NCBI GenBank assembly: GCA_039519185.1
Contig: CM076851.1
Span: 29,213,825 to 29,277,824 of the forward strand
Reading direction: 5' to 3'
Length of the DNA: 64,000 nucleotides
Source: Astragalus membranaceus
Lineage: Eukaryota > Streptophyta > Magnoliopsida > Fabales > Fabaceae
Made by a program: the position numbers and the translations under genes. The notes beneath the pieces were generated by a model. That model saw only the letters and a program-made list of their open reading frames with translations, ran no database searches and was not told where the DNA came from. Shown in pieces: positions 44,225 through 55,085 of this stretch (the first letter of the stretch is position 1; every line of letters starts with the position of its first letter).

Positions 44225-44616
44225 TGTTCTGGAGTGGCCCAATAGGCCCAACGAGACAGTCTAGCGCAACCTACAGCAAGGGGGTGCTGCGCGCAGCAGC
44301 CAGGTGCAACCTGGGCCAGCGGCCCACTCGACCAAGGCCGGCCCAACGCGGCCCATCATCTACCTTGCTCCGCAAGATGCGGCCGATCCCGTAAATTGCG
44401 CAACGGCTAGAACGCCAGTCTTATATATACCACACCAGCATGTGGCTTCAGGTATGTTTTACTCACCTTGTGACCCTGCCCGTTGAAGCACCTCTGACTT
44501 GAGCGTTGGAGTGCCTTTGCAGGTACCACCCGCGTGCGGCTTACAACTCGGTCCCTCATCACAGCGACCGATCAACGTTACCAACAACAACCCATCGTAT
44601 TGATCAGGTACGATCA
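44225..44616 (+). repeat. Tat element 5' LTR
   Basis: 392 bases from TGTTCTGGAG to ACGATCA. TATA box TTATATATA at 44421-44429. GC-rich upstream part. Confidence 0.96.
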
Positions 44617-44618
44617 AT

Positions 44619-44636
44619 TGGCGACCACAGTGGGAG
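44619..44636 (+). promoter_or_regulatory. Tat element primer-binding site
   Basis: TGGCGACCACAGTGGGAG begins two bases after the LTR end. TGGCG-type primer sites are usual for this lineage. I do not assign the tRNA. Confidence 0.75.
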
Positions 44637-44662
44637 GCCCGAGCGCTATTCCACATCAAACC

Positions 44663-46527
44663 ATGCCGCCACGCCAGAAACGCACTTCTTCCAGGCTCAC
44701 CTCTGGGCAGAACCGACCTCAACGGACCCCAGAGGGCATGCCTGTGACCGTTCATGAATCACAAGATGAGCCTCGCCAAGAACCCTCAGTACAGGGCGGT
44801 CGCGGGCCAGTTACCCAACCAGCCCCGCAACTACCGGCCGAGCTGGCCGAAGCAGGAATTCCACAGAAGCGTTGCCAGAGCACGTAACCCAAGCGCTCAT
44901 ACAAATTCTGGAGCAAAAGAATCAAGTGATCGCTGATCGAGACGAACTGATCGAACGTTATGAGAGAGGTTCGATCTCAATCCGCCCGCGAGCGGACAGC
45001 GGTCACCGAGGCCAACCATCCCGGCCCCATCGTTCACCACCACGAAGAGAAGCTCCTCCTCGTCGTGGCGTATCCCGACGCAATCCTCCAAGAAGGGCGA
45101 TCGTTCACAGGTCGCCTCCTCGTCGAAGAAGTCGCCATCATCGCTCCCCCGAAGAAGATTACGACTACGCTGACTCAAGCTACCGACCAGAGTCAGAAGG
45201 GTCGCCAACAAGATACTCGTCCAACGAGTCCTCAGGATCCCGCCGATCAAGAAGCAGGTCGTGGGACTCGTATGAGGAGTTCGACGACTACAGCAACGGG
45301 GAGATTAGAGATGTCTCCCATGCCATCAGCCGACCGAGAAGGAACAATTCAGAGCGGCCTAGAAGACGGTCGTCGCCACGTGCTCCACAATACCATGGAC
45401 GCCCTCCAATTGCTGATAGACTCCTTGGTCAACCGGTCGGCCTTTACGGTTTGCCCGTCGACCAAGCTTATGCCGCCATGCAGCCTTACGGGCAGAATCC
45501 CATCCCGACCGGACAGGGGCCTTTCACCAGCGAGATTAGGCGCTATCGCATCCCAAGGGACCTGAGGAAGCCCCCAAACCTGAACAAGTTCAACGGTCGC
45601 GGGGATCCAGACAAACATCTGATGTACTTCAACAACTACTGTAGCTACAGGGAGCTGGGACGAACGATGAAGTGCAGACTCTTCCCTCAGTCGCTCGAAG
45701 GTCGGGCGCTAGAATGGTGGGAATCTCTGCGTCCCAACTCAGTCGCTTCTTGGGAAGGTCTTGTGGCAATGTTCTTGGCCAATTACACAGCCAACCGTTG
45801 TCAATATCGTTACGAAGAGCACTTGGATTCGGTCGTCCAAGGAGAAAATGAATCATTGAGGGAGTTTATCGACCGGTTCATGACAGAGGCCGATACAGTC
45901 CGCAACCTGTCAGATACGGACAAGCTGAAGTACCTCAAGCGTGGTATAAGAAAGAACCACAGATTCGCTGAAGAGTTTTCTCTGAACCGCTACTACGACC
46001 TCGGCCTGTTCCTCAGAAGGGCCAACGACCATATGGGCTATGAGGAGCAATTAGCGGCCGACAAGGGCGCCCGCGCGCGTCCCAAGGAAGAAGTTGGCAG
46101 TCGGTCAAGGGGCAAGACCGTGACAGTAAGCCCGAATACCGGCCCAAGAAGTACGAGCAGCGTACAAATTAAACACTCCGATCGCACAGATTTCACGGAG
46201 TGCCAGAACAATGAATTCACTGGTGTGAGGCGACCTGATCCTTTAGTTGAAGAAAGGAGGTCGGCCTACAAAGAATACTGCAGATATCACAAGAGCAAGG
46301 GGCATGACACCAATGACTGCATGGCCCTAAAAGATGACATAGAAGACCTCATACAGAAGGGCAAGTTGAGGCAGTATGTCAAAGATGAGGTAACGATCGC
46401 CCTGATCAAAGAGCCGTTGGCCAACCCGCCAATGACAAAGGTAAGGCGATCGTTAACTACGATCGAGCAAGCGCGTAACAGTTCAGAGGAAGACGCGACC
46501 CCAGACAATCAAAGGGCCGCAACGTAG
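44663..46527 (+). pseudogene. Tat element Gag
   Basis: The ATG at 44663 opens a basic start (MPPRQKRTSSRLTSGQ) that ends at a stop near 44885. The continuation is one frame over (EHVTQALIQILEQKNQVIADRDE), so a one-base change lies near 44855-44875. Then come a long Arg/Ser-rich stretch, the Gag core (RYRIPRDLRKPPNLNKFNGR, CRLFPQSLEGRALEWWESL, ESLREFIDRFMTEA) and a CCHC-like block YCRYHKSKGHDTNDC. The stop at 46525-46527 precedes the usual Gag-protease linker, which has further shifts. It would form the particle that packages element RNA. Confidence 0.9.
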
Positions 46528-47205
46528 CCATGGTCATCCATGGAGGTAATCCGTTGGACATCAGAGATCCAACAAGGCGATGAAGAGGAAGTGGAACGAA
46601 CTCATGATGGTCGGTTCAACTTCAACCCCACGGCCGGCCTCGAATAGGCCGCCCATTTCCTTTGGGGACGAAGACTTGCTTGATGGAAAAGTTAATAATT
46701 ATGTCCTTGGTAGTATCGGCCGTAATGGCCAACACTGAGGTCAGAAGAATACTGGTCGACCAGGGGAGCTCGGCCGACATCATGTTCGAAGAATTGATTG
46801 ACAAGTTGAATGTGGATAGGAGCGAGATTATTCCCCAAGCAGTCCACACCACTGACCGGGTTCAATGGGGCGACCACCTACCCATTGGGGACGATGAATT
46901 ACTCGTCACTTTTGGGATGACACGAGCGGCAGCACGTCGTACAGGACGGTCAGAACGACGTTCTTAGTTCTGCCAATCAGATCGTGTTACCACTGCATCA
47001 TTGGCCGCCCAACTCTGGGGAAATTGGAGGCCGTAGCCTCAACTGTACATCTGAAGATGAAGTTTTACAGTAAAAACGACCAAGTGGTGACAGTGATGGC
47101 CGACATGGAGGCGGCTATGAGGAGCCATTTCCTCTATCAAGAAATTTGTGACATGGAGGTGACGAATGCTAAACCTCAGAATCTTGGAGAGGGCATCAGG
47201 TCAAT
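46528..47205 (+). pseudogene. Tat element protease region, frameshifted
   Basis: The protease core VRRILVDQGSSADIMFEEL (in the frame 46662-46967) has the D-x-G-S-S-A-D signature of the Tat lineage. It is preceded in another frame by a stop near 46578 and followed by a shift near 46918. The frame then reads IIGRPTLGKLEAVASTVHLK and shifts once more near 47200 at VADLDARYDPDSDPED. Three or more indels in about 700 bases mean no protease could be made. Confidence 0.85.
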
Positions 47206-48250
47206 GTGGCCGACCTGGATGCTCGATACGACCCTGATAGCGACCCTGAGGACGACGACGATGATTTAGCCCGCGAGCTAAAGAATAGACTCAAGAGGCC
47301 TGAGCCCCACGGAGAATTGATCGATATTCAGTTAATGGACGACCCAACTAAAACAGTTAAGTTGGGGAGCGACCTACCTGAAGAAGACAAGCAAGAGCTC
47401 ATCACCTGTCTCAGGGATTACGCGGACCTTTTTGCATGGCAGGCATCAGACATGCCCGGTATCCCAATTGAAATTGCCTGCCACCAACTGTCCGTTGATG
47501 AGACAGCAAGGCCGGTCGCACAAAGGAGGCGAACTCAGAGTGAAGAGAAAGCACTGGCGGCCGCCCAGGCAGTTGACGACCTCATCAAGGCCAATTTCAT
47601 TGAGGAGATCAAGTATACAACATGGCTCTCCAACGTCGTGTTGGTAAAGAAGAAAAATGGTAAGTGGCGCATGTGCGTCGATTATACCGACCTGAACAAG
47701 GCATGCCCGAAGGACGCCTTTCCACTGCCAAGCATTGACAAATTGGTCGACGGGGCAGCGGGCTATAAACTTCTGTCTTTTCTAGACGCCTATTCAGGAT
47801 ACAATCAGATCACCATGTACCCACCCGATCGTCATAAGACCGCGTTCATGACCGATCGGGGAAACTTCCAGTACAAGGTAATGCCTTTTGGTCTCAAGAA
47901 CGCCGGAGCGACCTATCAGAGAATGATGAGCAAGGTTTTTAGGCGTCAGATCGGTCGCATATCAGAGGTCTACTTGGATGACATGATAATTAAGAGCAAG
48001 ACCGACCAGGACCATATCAACGACCTAAGGGAAATCTTTGAGGAAGCAAGGAAGAATTCTTTAAGGCTGAATCCAGAGAAGTGCACCTTCGGAGTAAGGG
48101 CGGGCAAGTTCCTGGGCTTCCACTTAACAGAGCGAGGGATTGAAGCGAACCCTGATAAGTGTAGGGCGGTCGCCGACATGAGGCCACCCACTACGAAGAA
48201 AGAGATCCAGCAATTGAATGGTATGGTCGCTGCCCTCGCGATTCATACCT
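47206..48250 (+). pseudogene. Tat element reverse transcriptase
   Basis: Open for about 345 codons: LADFAW-like block (LRDYADLFAWQASDMPGI), WLSNVVLVKKKNGKWRMCVD, YTDLNKACPKDAFPLPSID, FLDAYSGYNQI, FQYKVMPFGLKNAGATYQRM and the catalytic YLDDMIIKS. The phrase YTDLNKACPKD is a Tat signature. It shifts frame near 48238 at the LNGMVAAL-SRFIPK junction and hits a stop at 48250-48252. Confidence 0.93.
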
Positions 48251-49058
48251 AAATCAGCGTGCAAATCTCTTCCACTGTTCAAGCTTTTGAAGAAGGAAGT
48301 CGAATTTGAATGGACCGATCAATGCCAGCGAGCATTGGACGAGCTGAAGGCGGCACTGACCAACCCGCCCATCATGACCAAGCCGCAACCGGGGAGACAC
48401 TTTACTTGTACTTGGCCATAACGGACGAAGCCATGAGCGCCGTTCTGGTCAGGGAATGCGACCTAAAGCAAAACCCGGTCTATTTCATCAGCAAGGTATT
48501 TCAAGGCCCAGAAATCAGGTACCAGAAGATTGAGAAACTAGCCTTGGCATTACTTGTGGCCGCTCGTAGATTACGTCCTTACTTCGTCGCTCATCAGGTC
48601 GTGGTAAGGACCGACCAGCCTATTAGGCAAATCCTTCACCGACCTGACCTTGCAGGGCGTATGATCAAGTGGGCTGTGGAACTCAGTGAGTTTGGAATCA
48701 AGTTTGAGGCCAGATCGGCCGCTAAGGCACAAGTGTTGGCCGACTTCATCGCTGAGATGACCCCAATACCAGACGATCAGGCCGTCACTACCTGGACTTT
48801 GCACGTAGACGGATCCTCCAACAGCAAAGGAAGTGGGGCCGGCTTGATACTTGAGAACTCAGAAGGACTTACTGTTGAAGTGTCTTTAACTTTTGCATTT
48901 CACACTTCAAAATCAGGCCGAGTATGAGCGTGCATTGCCGGGCTGCAGCTAGCCAGAGAGTTTAATGTCGACCGTGTCGAACTTCACTCCGACTCTCTAC
49001 TGGTAGTATCCCAAATTCAGGACTATACGACGCAAAGGACGACGTCCTGAAGAATTAT
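48239..49058 (+). pseudogene. Tat element RNase H plus second RNase H
   Basis: The first RNase H is in two frames joined by a one-base loss near 48390: RFIPKSACKSLPLFKLLKK, then LYLYLAITDEAMSAVLVREC, KIEKLALALLVAARRLRPYF, RTDQPIRQIL. A second, archaeal-type RNase H follows (WTLHVDGSSNSKGSGAGLIL), which defines the Tat lineage. It breaks near 48910, 48940 and 49040, with DRVELHSDSLLVVSQI recognisable between. The extra domain is thought to help remove the RNA primer or template. Confidence 0.88.
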
Positions 49059-50500
49059 TTGGCCAAGGTAAGGGACCTGCTCAGGCAATTCGACCGAGCA
49101 GAAGTTAAGCACGTCCCCAGGACAGAGAACGTGAGGGCTGACATCCTATCAAAGTTAGCCAGTACAAAGGCTCCTGGGAATCACAGAAGTCTAATTCAGG
49201 AGACATTAACTCGACCGAGCGTGTCTACTAAGCCCGCTCAACCATTAGCCATTCTAGCGGTCGACCTAGACAGAGACTGGATTACTCCCATCTTGCAGTA
49301 TATTCTTAATGGGGTAGAACCTTGCGACCCGAAGGCAGCAAAGCTCCTGAGGTTGCGGGCGACCAAATATTCAGTGATTGAAGGAAGACTGTACAGAAGG
49401 GGCTTTTCATCCCCATTGCTGAGATGTCTTACGTCGGTCGAAGCCGACCATGTACTCAGGGATATCCATGAAGGCGATTGTGGTAGCCATCAAGGTGGTC
49501 GGTCGGTTGCTAAGAAGGCACTCAGGGCCGGATACTATTGGCCGACCATGGAAGAGGATGCCAAGTTACTTGTGCAGAAGTGCAAGAAATGCCAGATCCA
49601 CGCAGACGTGCATATAGCGCCCTCAACAGAACTGCACAGCCTAACCCCACCTTGGCCGTTCGCTTGGTGGGGCATGGACTTGCTCGGCCCCTTTCCACCT
49701 GCACCAGGTCAGCTGAAATTCCTGATCGTTGCGGTCGACTACTTCACCAAGTGGATAGAAGCAGAGCCACTTGCCACCATTACCTCAGCGAAGGTATCTA
49801 AGTTCTTTGGGAAGAATGTGCTCGCCCGCTTCGGAGTGCCTCAGCAACTGGTGACGGACAATGGAACTCAGTTCGCTGACAGAAAATTCAGAGAAATGCT
49901 GGCCGGCCTTGGCGTGAAACAGCGTTTCACCTCGGTCGAGCACCCGCAAACCAATGGCCAGGCAGAAGCGGCCAACAGGGTAGTACTACGCGGGCTGAAA
50001 AGAAGATTAGATGAAGCCAAAGGCAATTGGGCAGAAGAGCTACAGTCGGTCCTTTGGGCCTACAGAACGACCCCCCACTCATCGACCGGGGAGTCACCAT
50101 TTAGACTGGTCTATGGTACTGATGCGGTCATCCCAATTGAGACGACCAACCCACCAACCCCGGCCGCAAATGAGCAAGCAACAAGAGAAGAACTCGACCT
50201 GGTTGATGAGCTGCGAACTAAGGCGTCACTTAGGGAGCAACTCATCAAACAGAAGGTCGCTGCAAGATACAACGCCCGCGTCCAGAAGAGGGAATTCTCC
50301 ATTGGGCAGCTAGTCCTCAGGAGGGCCGACGTAGGGAATAAGAACGCTCGCCAGGGAAAGCTCGCCCCAATTGGGAAGGACCATACCGTGTCATCAGCAA
50401 GACTGGAAAGGGAGCGTACGAGCTGGAAACCATGGAAGGGGCGACCATCCCCAGAACATGGAACGCTGACAAATTGAGAAAATATTATGTTAAGTTGTAA
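49059..50500 (+). pseudogene. Tat element integrase
   Basis: Open for about 440 codons: HHCC finger (HEGDCGSHQGGRSVAKKAL, CKKCQIHADV), core WWGMDLLGPFPPAPG, VDYFTKWIEAEPL, VTDNGTQFADRKF and HPQTNGQAEAANR (D, D, E present), then RTTPHSSTGESPFRLVYG. Loss of one A near 50371 (CCCCAATTGG) shifts the C-terminus. The original frame reads GPYRVISKTGKGAYELE and ends at TAA 50498-50500. This is the longest undamaged part of the sense pol. Confidence 0.92.
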
Positions 50501-50652
50501 ACATCATTTGATCAATAAAGAACAGGCGGTCGCTCTTTTTCCCCACAGGGGTTTTTTACTGAGGACCGACCTTAAAATTTCACTTGTGTTTTATTTTCAT
50601 GCAAATTGAATGCACGGTCGCTCACCATGCGAGTAGCAATCGAGCGACCAGA

Positions 50653-50961
50653 AGAGTGTCATCGAATGGCCCAAATGAAAGCCGCCGAGCGGCCTAAAAA
50701 GAGTGCCATCGAATGGCCCAAACGAGAGCCGCCGAGCGGCCTAAAAAGAGTGCCATCGAATGGCCCAAGCGAAAGCCGCCGAGCGGCCTAAAAAGAGTGC
50801 CATCGAATGGCCCAAGCGAAAGCCGCCGAGCGGCCTAAAAAGAGTGCCATCGAATGGCCCAAGCGAAAGCCGCCGAGCGGCCTAAAAAGAGTGCCATCGA
50901 ATGGCCCAAGCGAAAGCCGCCGAGCGGCCTAAAAAGAGTGCCATCGAATGGCCCATACGAC
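50653..50961 (+). repeat. 47-bp tandem repeat in the Tat 3' region, about 6.6 copies
   Basis: Units begin AGAGTGCCATCGAATGGCCC and end GCCGCCGAGCGGCCTAAAA, nearly identical from copy to copy. The array starts about 150 bases after the integrase stop. Tandem arrays between pol and the 3' LTR are known in Tat elements and can seed satellite DNA. Confidence 0.95.
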
Positions 50962-51153
50962 ATTCTTTGGTCGCGACCGACCATATCAATAAAGAATCAA
51001 ATCCAAGTATAAAGCGATTAAACGGGCTGGAATTCAGATAGAAATTGTCAGAAATTGTCATTGATTACAAATAAGGACGCCTCGGTCGAAACCCGGGCGC
51101 CCCATTTAAACACCGCTCGCAGGCGGGCAAAGATTACACCAAGAAATTACAAT

Positions 51154-53318
51154 TTAAGAGTCGCTGGGGGCTTGAAAGATGACCATCTCTTCTTGAATAA
51201 CCTTCCCCTTTGACATCTTCACAGGGCGAATGATCTTCTGCTCGGTCGCACGATGCATGCTTTGAACGATTTCGCGATCGACCTGCAAATCAGGATAGAG
51301 AATCTTGATCTGGCCGACCGCATTTTCGAACTGACCCTCTGCAGCTCCCTTCGCCTTGTCAAGAACGGCTTTGTAGCGACCTCTTAAACTGTTCTTTTCC
51401 GCCTCCACCGCCTCCATCTCAGTTTTCAGCCCAGCGACCTGGCTGGACAGCTCTTTATTCTTGGAAGAGAGGCGTTCGACCTCTTTCTCAGCTTTTTCTT
51501 TGTCAGCGACCGCCTGGTTCAAAGAAGACTCGGCCAGTGTTTGAGCAGAGACAGCAGCCACAAGCTGGCGTTCTGCTTCCACAAGCTTCCTCTCATTGTC
51601 AGCGGCCGCCTCGATTGTTGGTTCGAGCTCTTTCATTTTCTTGAGCAGGCCGTCTCGCTCACCCCTCATTTCTGCGAGCAATGATAAGGCAGAATTCAGT
51701 TTAAAAGTTTTATCTACTAGGTCGTCTTCAAGCAACGAATATCTATGGACGAGACGCCTACCTTCCAAGCGATCTGCATCTTCGTCTCGGTACTTCTTGA
51801 ACAGAACGCCAGCGGCCTTCATCGCCTCGGCCATCACCTCGAAAGGTTCCTCCTTGAAGCGGGCACAATCTTCATCACCCAACCCAAGCAGGTCGATGTT
51901 GGGCCCGTGGCTTTTTCCACTCTTGTGCTTCTTCCTCTCGCCCCCATCATCAACCGACCTGGGTCTTTTGGATTTTCCTTGATGTTTGGGTGGGCTGCTC
52001 AGGTCGATTGCTTGGGCTGGTGTGCCCGCCCGAGGAGCCTGACGATCAGGCTGAGATCCGGTCGCAGCAGTTTGAGGTGTACCCCCAGATTGAGCCACCG
52101 GTATGACGCGGACGGGCGAAGTATCGCCATCCTCGGCCGCCCATTGCTCCAGCAGGTCGAAGTCACCCATGTTGGCCATCTTAACTGCAAAGGCAAAAGC
52201 AGATGGTTAGAAACATTTAACAAAATAAAGTGACAGAAAATAAAAGGTGTGAACGACCACCGACCAAGAGCGGCCTTGACATTCTTCTTGGTACGAGCAT
52301 CAACAATGCTTTTAACTTTGATGCGACCCTCAGGGACTAGGGACGCAATCCTTCTCAGTCTACGGATCGTTTCCCTGTCCAGGTCGTCCAAATCAGCGTC
52401 CTTAAAAACATATTGGCCCGGTTTTTTGGAGAAGTGGTTGAAACTCCACTCTGTAGGAAACAGGGGGGTTCCTTCTTGATCGTTGGTCATTTGGGCGATC
52501 GCATTTTGGGCCTCGGCCGACTCAGGAACGACCCAAAAGTATTCTTTTTTCCACCCGGTCGTCAATGATTCCAGATATGGCTTGAACAAATTGCATGTCG
52601 ACCGGTTCTTCAATGAGACCGCTTCCTTGCGGGCACCCTTGGAGCCTTTTTCGTAAATATAGCTCATCTCAAACAAATGGAAGAACAGTCGGATGGAGAC
52701 CGGTCGTCTCAGAACCACTAGGACATCTTCAAACGCCTGCAGGAACGCCCAAGCGTTCGGGTTCAGCTGAGAAGGGGCGACCTGAAGATATCGTAGAACC
52801 TGGCGTTGGAACCTGGTGAATGGTGGAATTATACCCATGCGTTCGAAAACGATGCGGTACATTGTGAATTTTAACATATCAGTCCAGGCCGCAATATCTT
52901 CGCCCTTGGCCATTCCTTCTACCCTCCAACCTTCATTCAATTCGGTCGCAAGAAACTCCAGGTCTTGGCTTCCCCGTTGAATCTTGCTACGCTGGCCCCT
53001 CAGGTTGAGAGAAACCCAAGACATCTCCTGTGTAGCAGCGACCTCAGGATCTTCTCCTTGGTTGCCCTGCTGATCTCTGTCGGCCGTCTCGGCCACGTCG
53101 GTCGCAGTACGGTCGGCGCCTTCCTCAGAGGCAACCCGTGCGTTGCTCTCTGCAATATCAGCAACTACCCCCTCGGAGTACGGGGCCCCACTTCTGTCCG
53201 GCCGCGTTCCGGATCTGCTTGATGCTGTTGAGTTCTGGGACGAAGACCCAGAGGAAGATTCGTCGCTATAAGAGGACGACCGGGCGTGTGCAGGACTCTG
53301 TTCCACTGGTCGTGTCAT
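51154..53318 (-). CDS. Antisense spliced gene of the Tat element, coiled-coil protein
   Basis: Reverse strand, two exons: 53318-52265 and 52184-51154, with an 80-base intron (donor GTCGGT, acceptor TTTGCCTTTGCAG). Joined, they give 694 codons without interruption. The start has a Ser-rich tail (SSSYSDESSSGSSSQNST). Residues about 130-250 (FERMGIIPPFTRFQRQVLR, NPNAWAFLQAFEDV) resemble the plant 'putative gypsy-type transposon' domain (PF04195-like). Residues about 495-640 form a long coiled coil (heptad-rich, Glu/Lys/Ala). Related extra ORFs are known in Tat elements, but their job is not established. The intact frame contrasts with the broken gag-pol of the same copy. The donor choice is inferred from frame continuity. 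Confidence 0.85.
52185..52264 (-). other. Intron of the Tat antisense gene
   Basis: 80 bases, T-rich on the reverse strand, with a clean TTTGCAG acceptor. Removing it joins CTT-G to TT-AAG in frame (Leu-Val-Lys). Confidence 0.7.
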
Positions 53319-53660
53319 GTTTTGCGCTAGAGAAACGGCCGGGACTCCAAAAATGCGGCGGGTTTGTTTAGTCCGCGCCAGAATGAACCTGTGGAGGGGA
53401 ATAACGGTCAGGGTCTTGCTCGCGCGTGGGAAGGGGCGACGTGGTCGTCCCCAGACCTGACACCCCCTCCATCAGATGGGACATTAAAACTCAAATAAAG
53501 TAAGAGCGGTCGCAATTACCTGGAATTAGAGCAGGAGGATTTCGAGCGAGCTTCGACGGCAGCGAGCGAGCTTTTGCAGAAGCGAGCGAGCTTGAAGCGA
53601 GCGATCAGCGAGAGCAGCGGAGAATTCGGAGAAAAGTGCAAATGATGTGCCCTATGAGTC

Positions 53661-53670
53661 CCTTATATAA
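53661..53670 (-). promoter_or_regulatory. TATA box for the Tat antisense gene
   Basis: TTATATAAGG on the reverse strand, about 345 bases upstream of the antisense ATG. The intervening leader is rich in GCGAGC repeats. It points into the element from the 3' LTR side, so the gene appears to have its own promoter rather than the LTR. Confidence 0.55.
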
Positions 53671-54080
53671 TGGGCCAACCATCATCATGGGCCGGAAGTG
53701 AAGAGGCGCGACTCTTCATGTACCATCATAACTTAAACTCCTCGAATCTCTAAACGTCACCTCATTAAAGCAGCTGTCGTCTCAGCACTCATGACGATTT
53801 ATTGTCAGGCATCACCCCCGAGACGGCACCTGGCCCGTATGGCCAGGCCGCGTGGCAGCGACCACGCAATCAAATTATCAGCGGTCGACCAGGTTACGTG
53901 CGACCACACGGGTGGCAGCGACCGCCTTCCCATCGGCCAAACGTCACATCTCAAACGGAGGTCAGAAGCGACTGACTCCAAACTCAACGATTAATAGGCG
54001 GCAGCGACCGTCAGTTCCCTTCCACAACTCGAATGCAGGGGGGCAACGATTCAAGCCTCAGCCCGCTCTCAAGCGACCTA
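53671..54080. other. Tat element region between the antisense promoter and the polypurine tract
   Basis: About 400 bases without a convincing frame. Short frames on both strands here are composition artefacts of GC-rich CGACC/GGTCG-dense DNA. It may hold upstream elements of the antisense promoter. Confidence 0.4.
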
Positions 54081-54095
54081 GGCTTGGGGGGCAAC
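54081..54095 (+). promoter_or_regulatory. Tat element polypurine tract
   Basis: GGCTTGGGGGGCAAC directly before the 3' LTR; the GGGGGG core is the likely primer. Confidence 0.7.
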
Positions 54096-54487
54096 TGTTC
54101 TGGAGTGGCCCAATAGGCCCAACGAGACAGTCTAGCGCAACCTACAGCAAGGGGGTGCTGCGCGCAGCAGCCAGGTGCAACCTGGGCCAGCGGCCCACTC
54201 GACCAAGGCCGGCCCAACGCGGCCCATCATCTACCTTGCTCCGCAAGATGCGGCCGATCCCGTAAATTGCGCAACGGCTAGAACGCCAGTCTTATATATA
54301 CCACACCAGCATGTGGCTTCAGGTATGTTTTACTCACCTTGTGACCCTGCCCGTTGAAGCACCTCTGACTTGAGCGTTGGAGTGCCTTTGCAGGTACCAC
54401 CCGCGTGCGGCTTACAACTCGGTCCCTCATCACAGCGACCGATCAACGTTACCAACAACAACCCATCGTATTGATCAGGTACGATCA
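54096..54487 (+). repeat. Tat element 3' LTR
   Basis: 392 bases, identical to the 5' LTR by eye. TATA box at 54292-54300. Followed by the TSD copy GGGTG. Confidence 0.96.
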
Positions 54488-54695
54488 GGGTGTAATGTGA
54501 TAATGAAACCTCTAACATATAATATGCGTCTTGGGTTCCATAGCTTGCTATACCAATTCACAGTATGTTATGTTTTATCTATCTAGGACTGGTTCCATAG
54601 CTTGCTATACAGCTCCGAAACTTTACATCTACGATGTCAACCCAGAAAACCTCTTTTATAAATTTATTTTTCAACTTTTGAAATATGTGGAGGAT

Positions 54696-54789
54696 TGTTG
54701 TATTTTATTGAAAATAAAAGGATATTTCAAAAGTGAGAAGTCCCACATTGCTTGGCTTTGGATTCACCAAAGTCTTCATATACTAAAGC
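54696..54789 (+). repeat. 94-bp perfect direct repeat, copy 1
   Basis: Identical to 54992-55085. The AAGTCCCACATTG word is common near the start of some plant LTRs, so the pair may be remnants of a short LTR element. No TSD seen. Confidence 0.8.
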
Positions 54790-54991
54790 AAAATAAAAGA
54801 GACATGTAGCTTCATTAATAAAATCTTCTATCCTAGTGCAGCAAACACCATGTTTCAAGTTCCAATGAAAAGATTAAAAAAAAATCAACATTCTATAACA
54901 TCAAAATCATAAGCTTTAGTCGGTGCTCATTGGTCTATAACATCAAAATCATAAGAGCATCTATAAAAGCATATAGCAACAATCAACATTC

Positions 54992-55085
54992 TGTTGTATT
55001 TTATTGAAAATAAAAGGATATTTCAAAAGTGAGAAGTCCCACATTGCTTGGCTTTGGATTCACCAAAGTCTTCATATACTAAAGC
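54992..55085 (+). repeat. 94-bp perfect direct repeat, copy 2
   Basis: Second copy, 296 bases from the first. The bases outside the two copies differ. Confidence 0.8.

Larger units (their letters stand above)
44225..54487 (+). mobile_element. Tat-lineage Ty3/gypsy retrotransposon with identical LTRs
   Basis: 10,263 bases. Two 392-base LTRs with no difference that I can see, and GGGTG directly outside both (44220-44224 and 54488-54492). The order is primer site, gag, protease, RT, RNase H, a second (archaeal-type) RNase H, integrase, tandem repeat, antisense gene, polypurine tract. RNase H duplication and an antisense extra gene are Tat-lineage traits. The sense coding region has about nine frameshifts while the antisense gene is intact. 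Confidence 0.96.

Noticed and set aside
44304..44486. 60-codon frame repeated exactly at 54175-54357
   Set aside because: It lies inside the Tat LTR; the repetition reflects LTR identity, not a duplicated gene.
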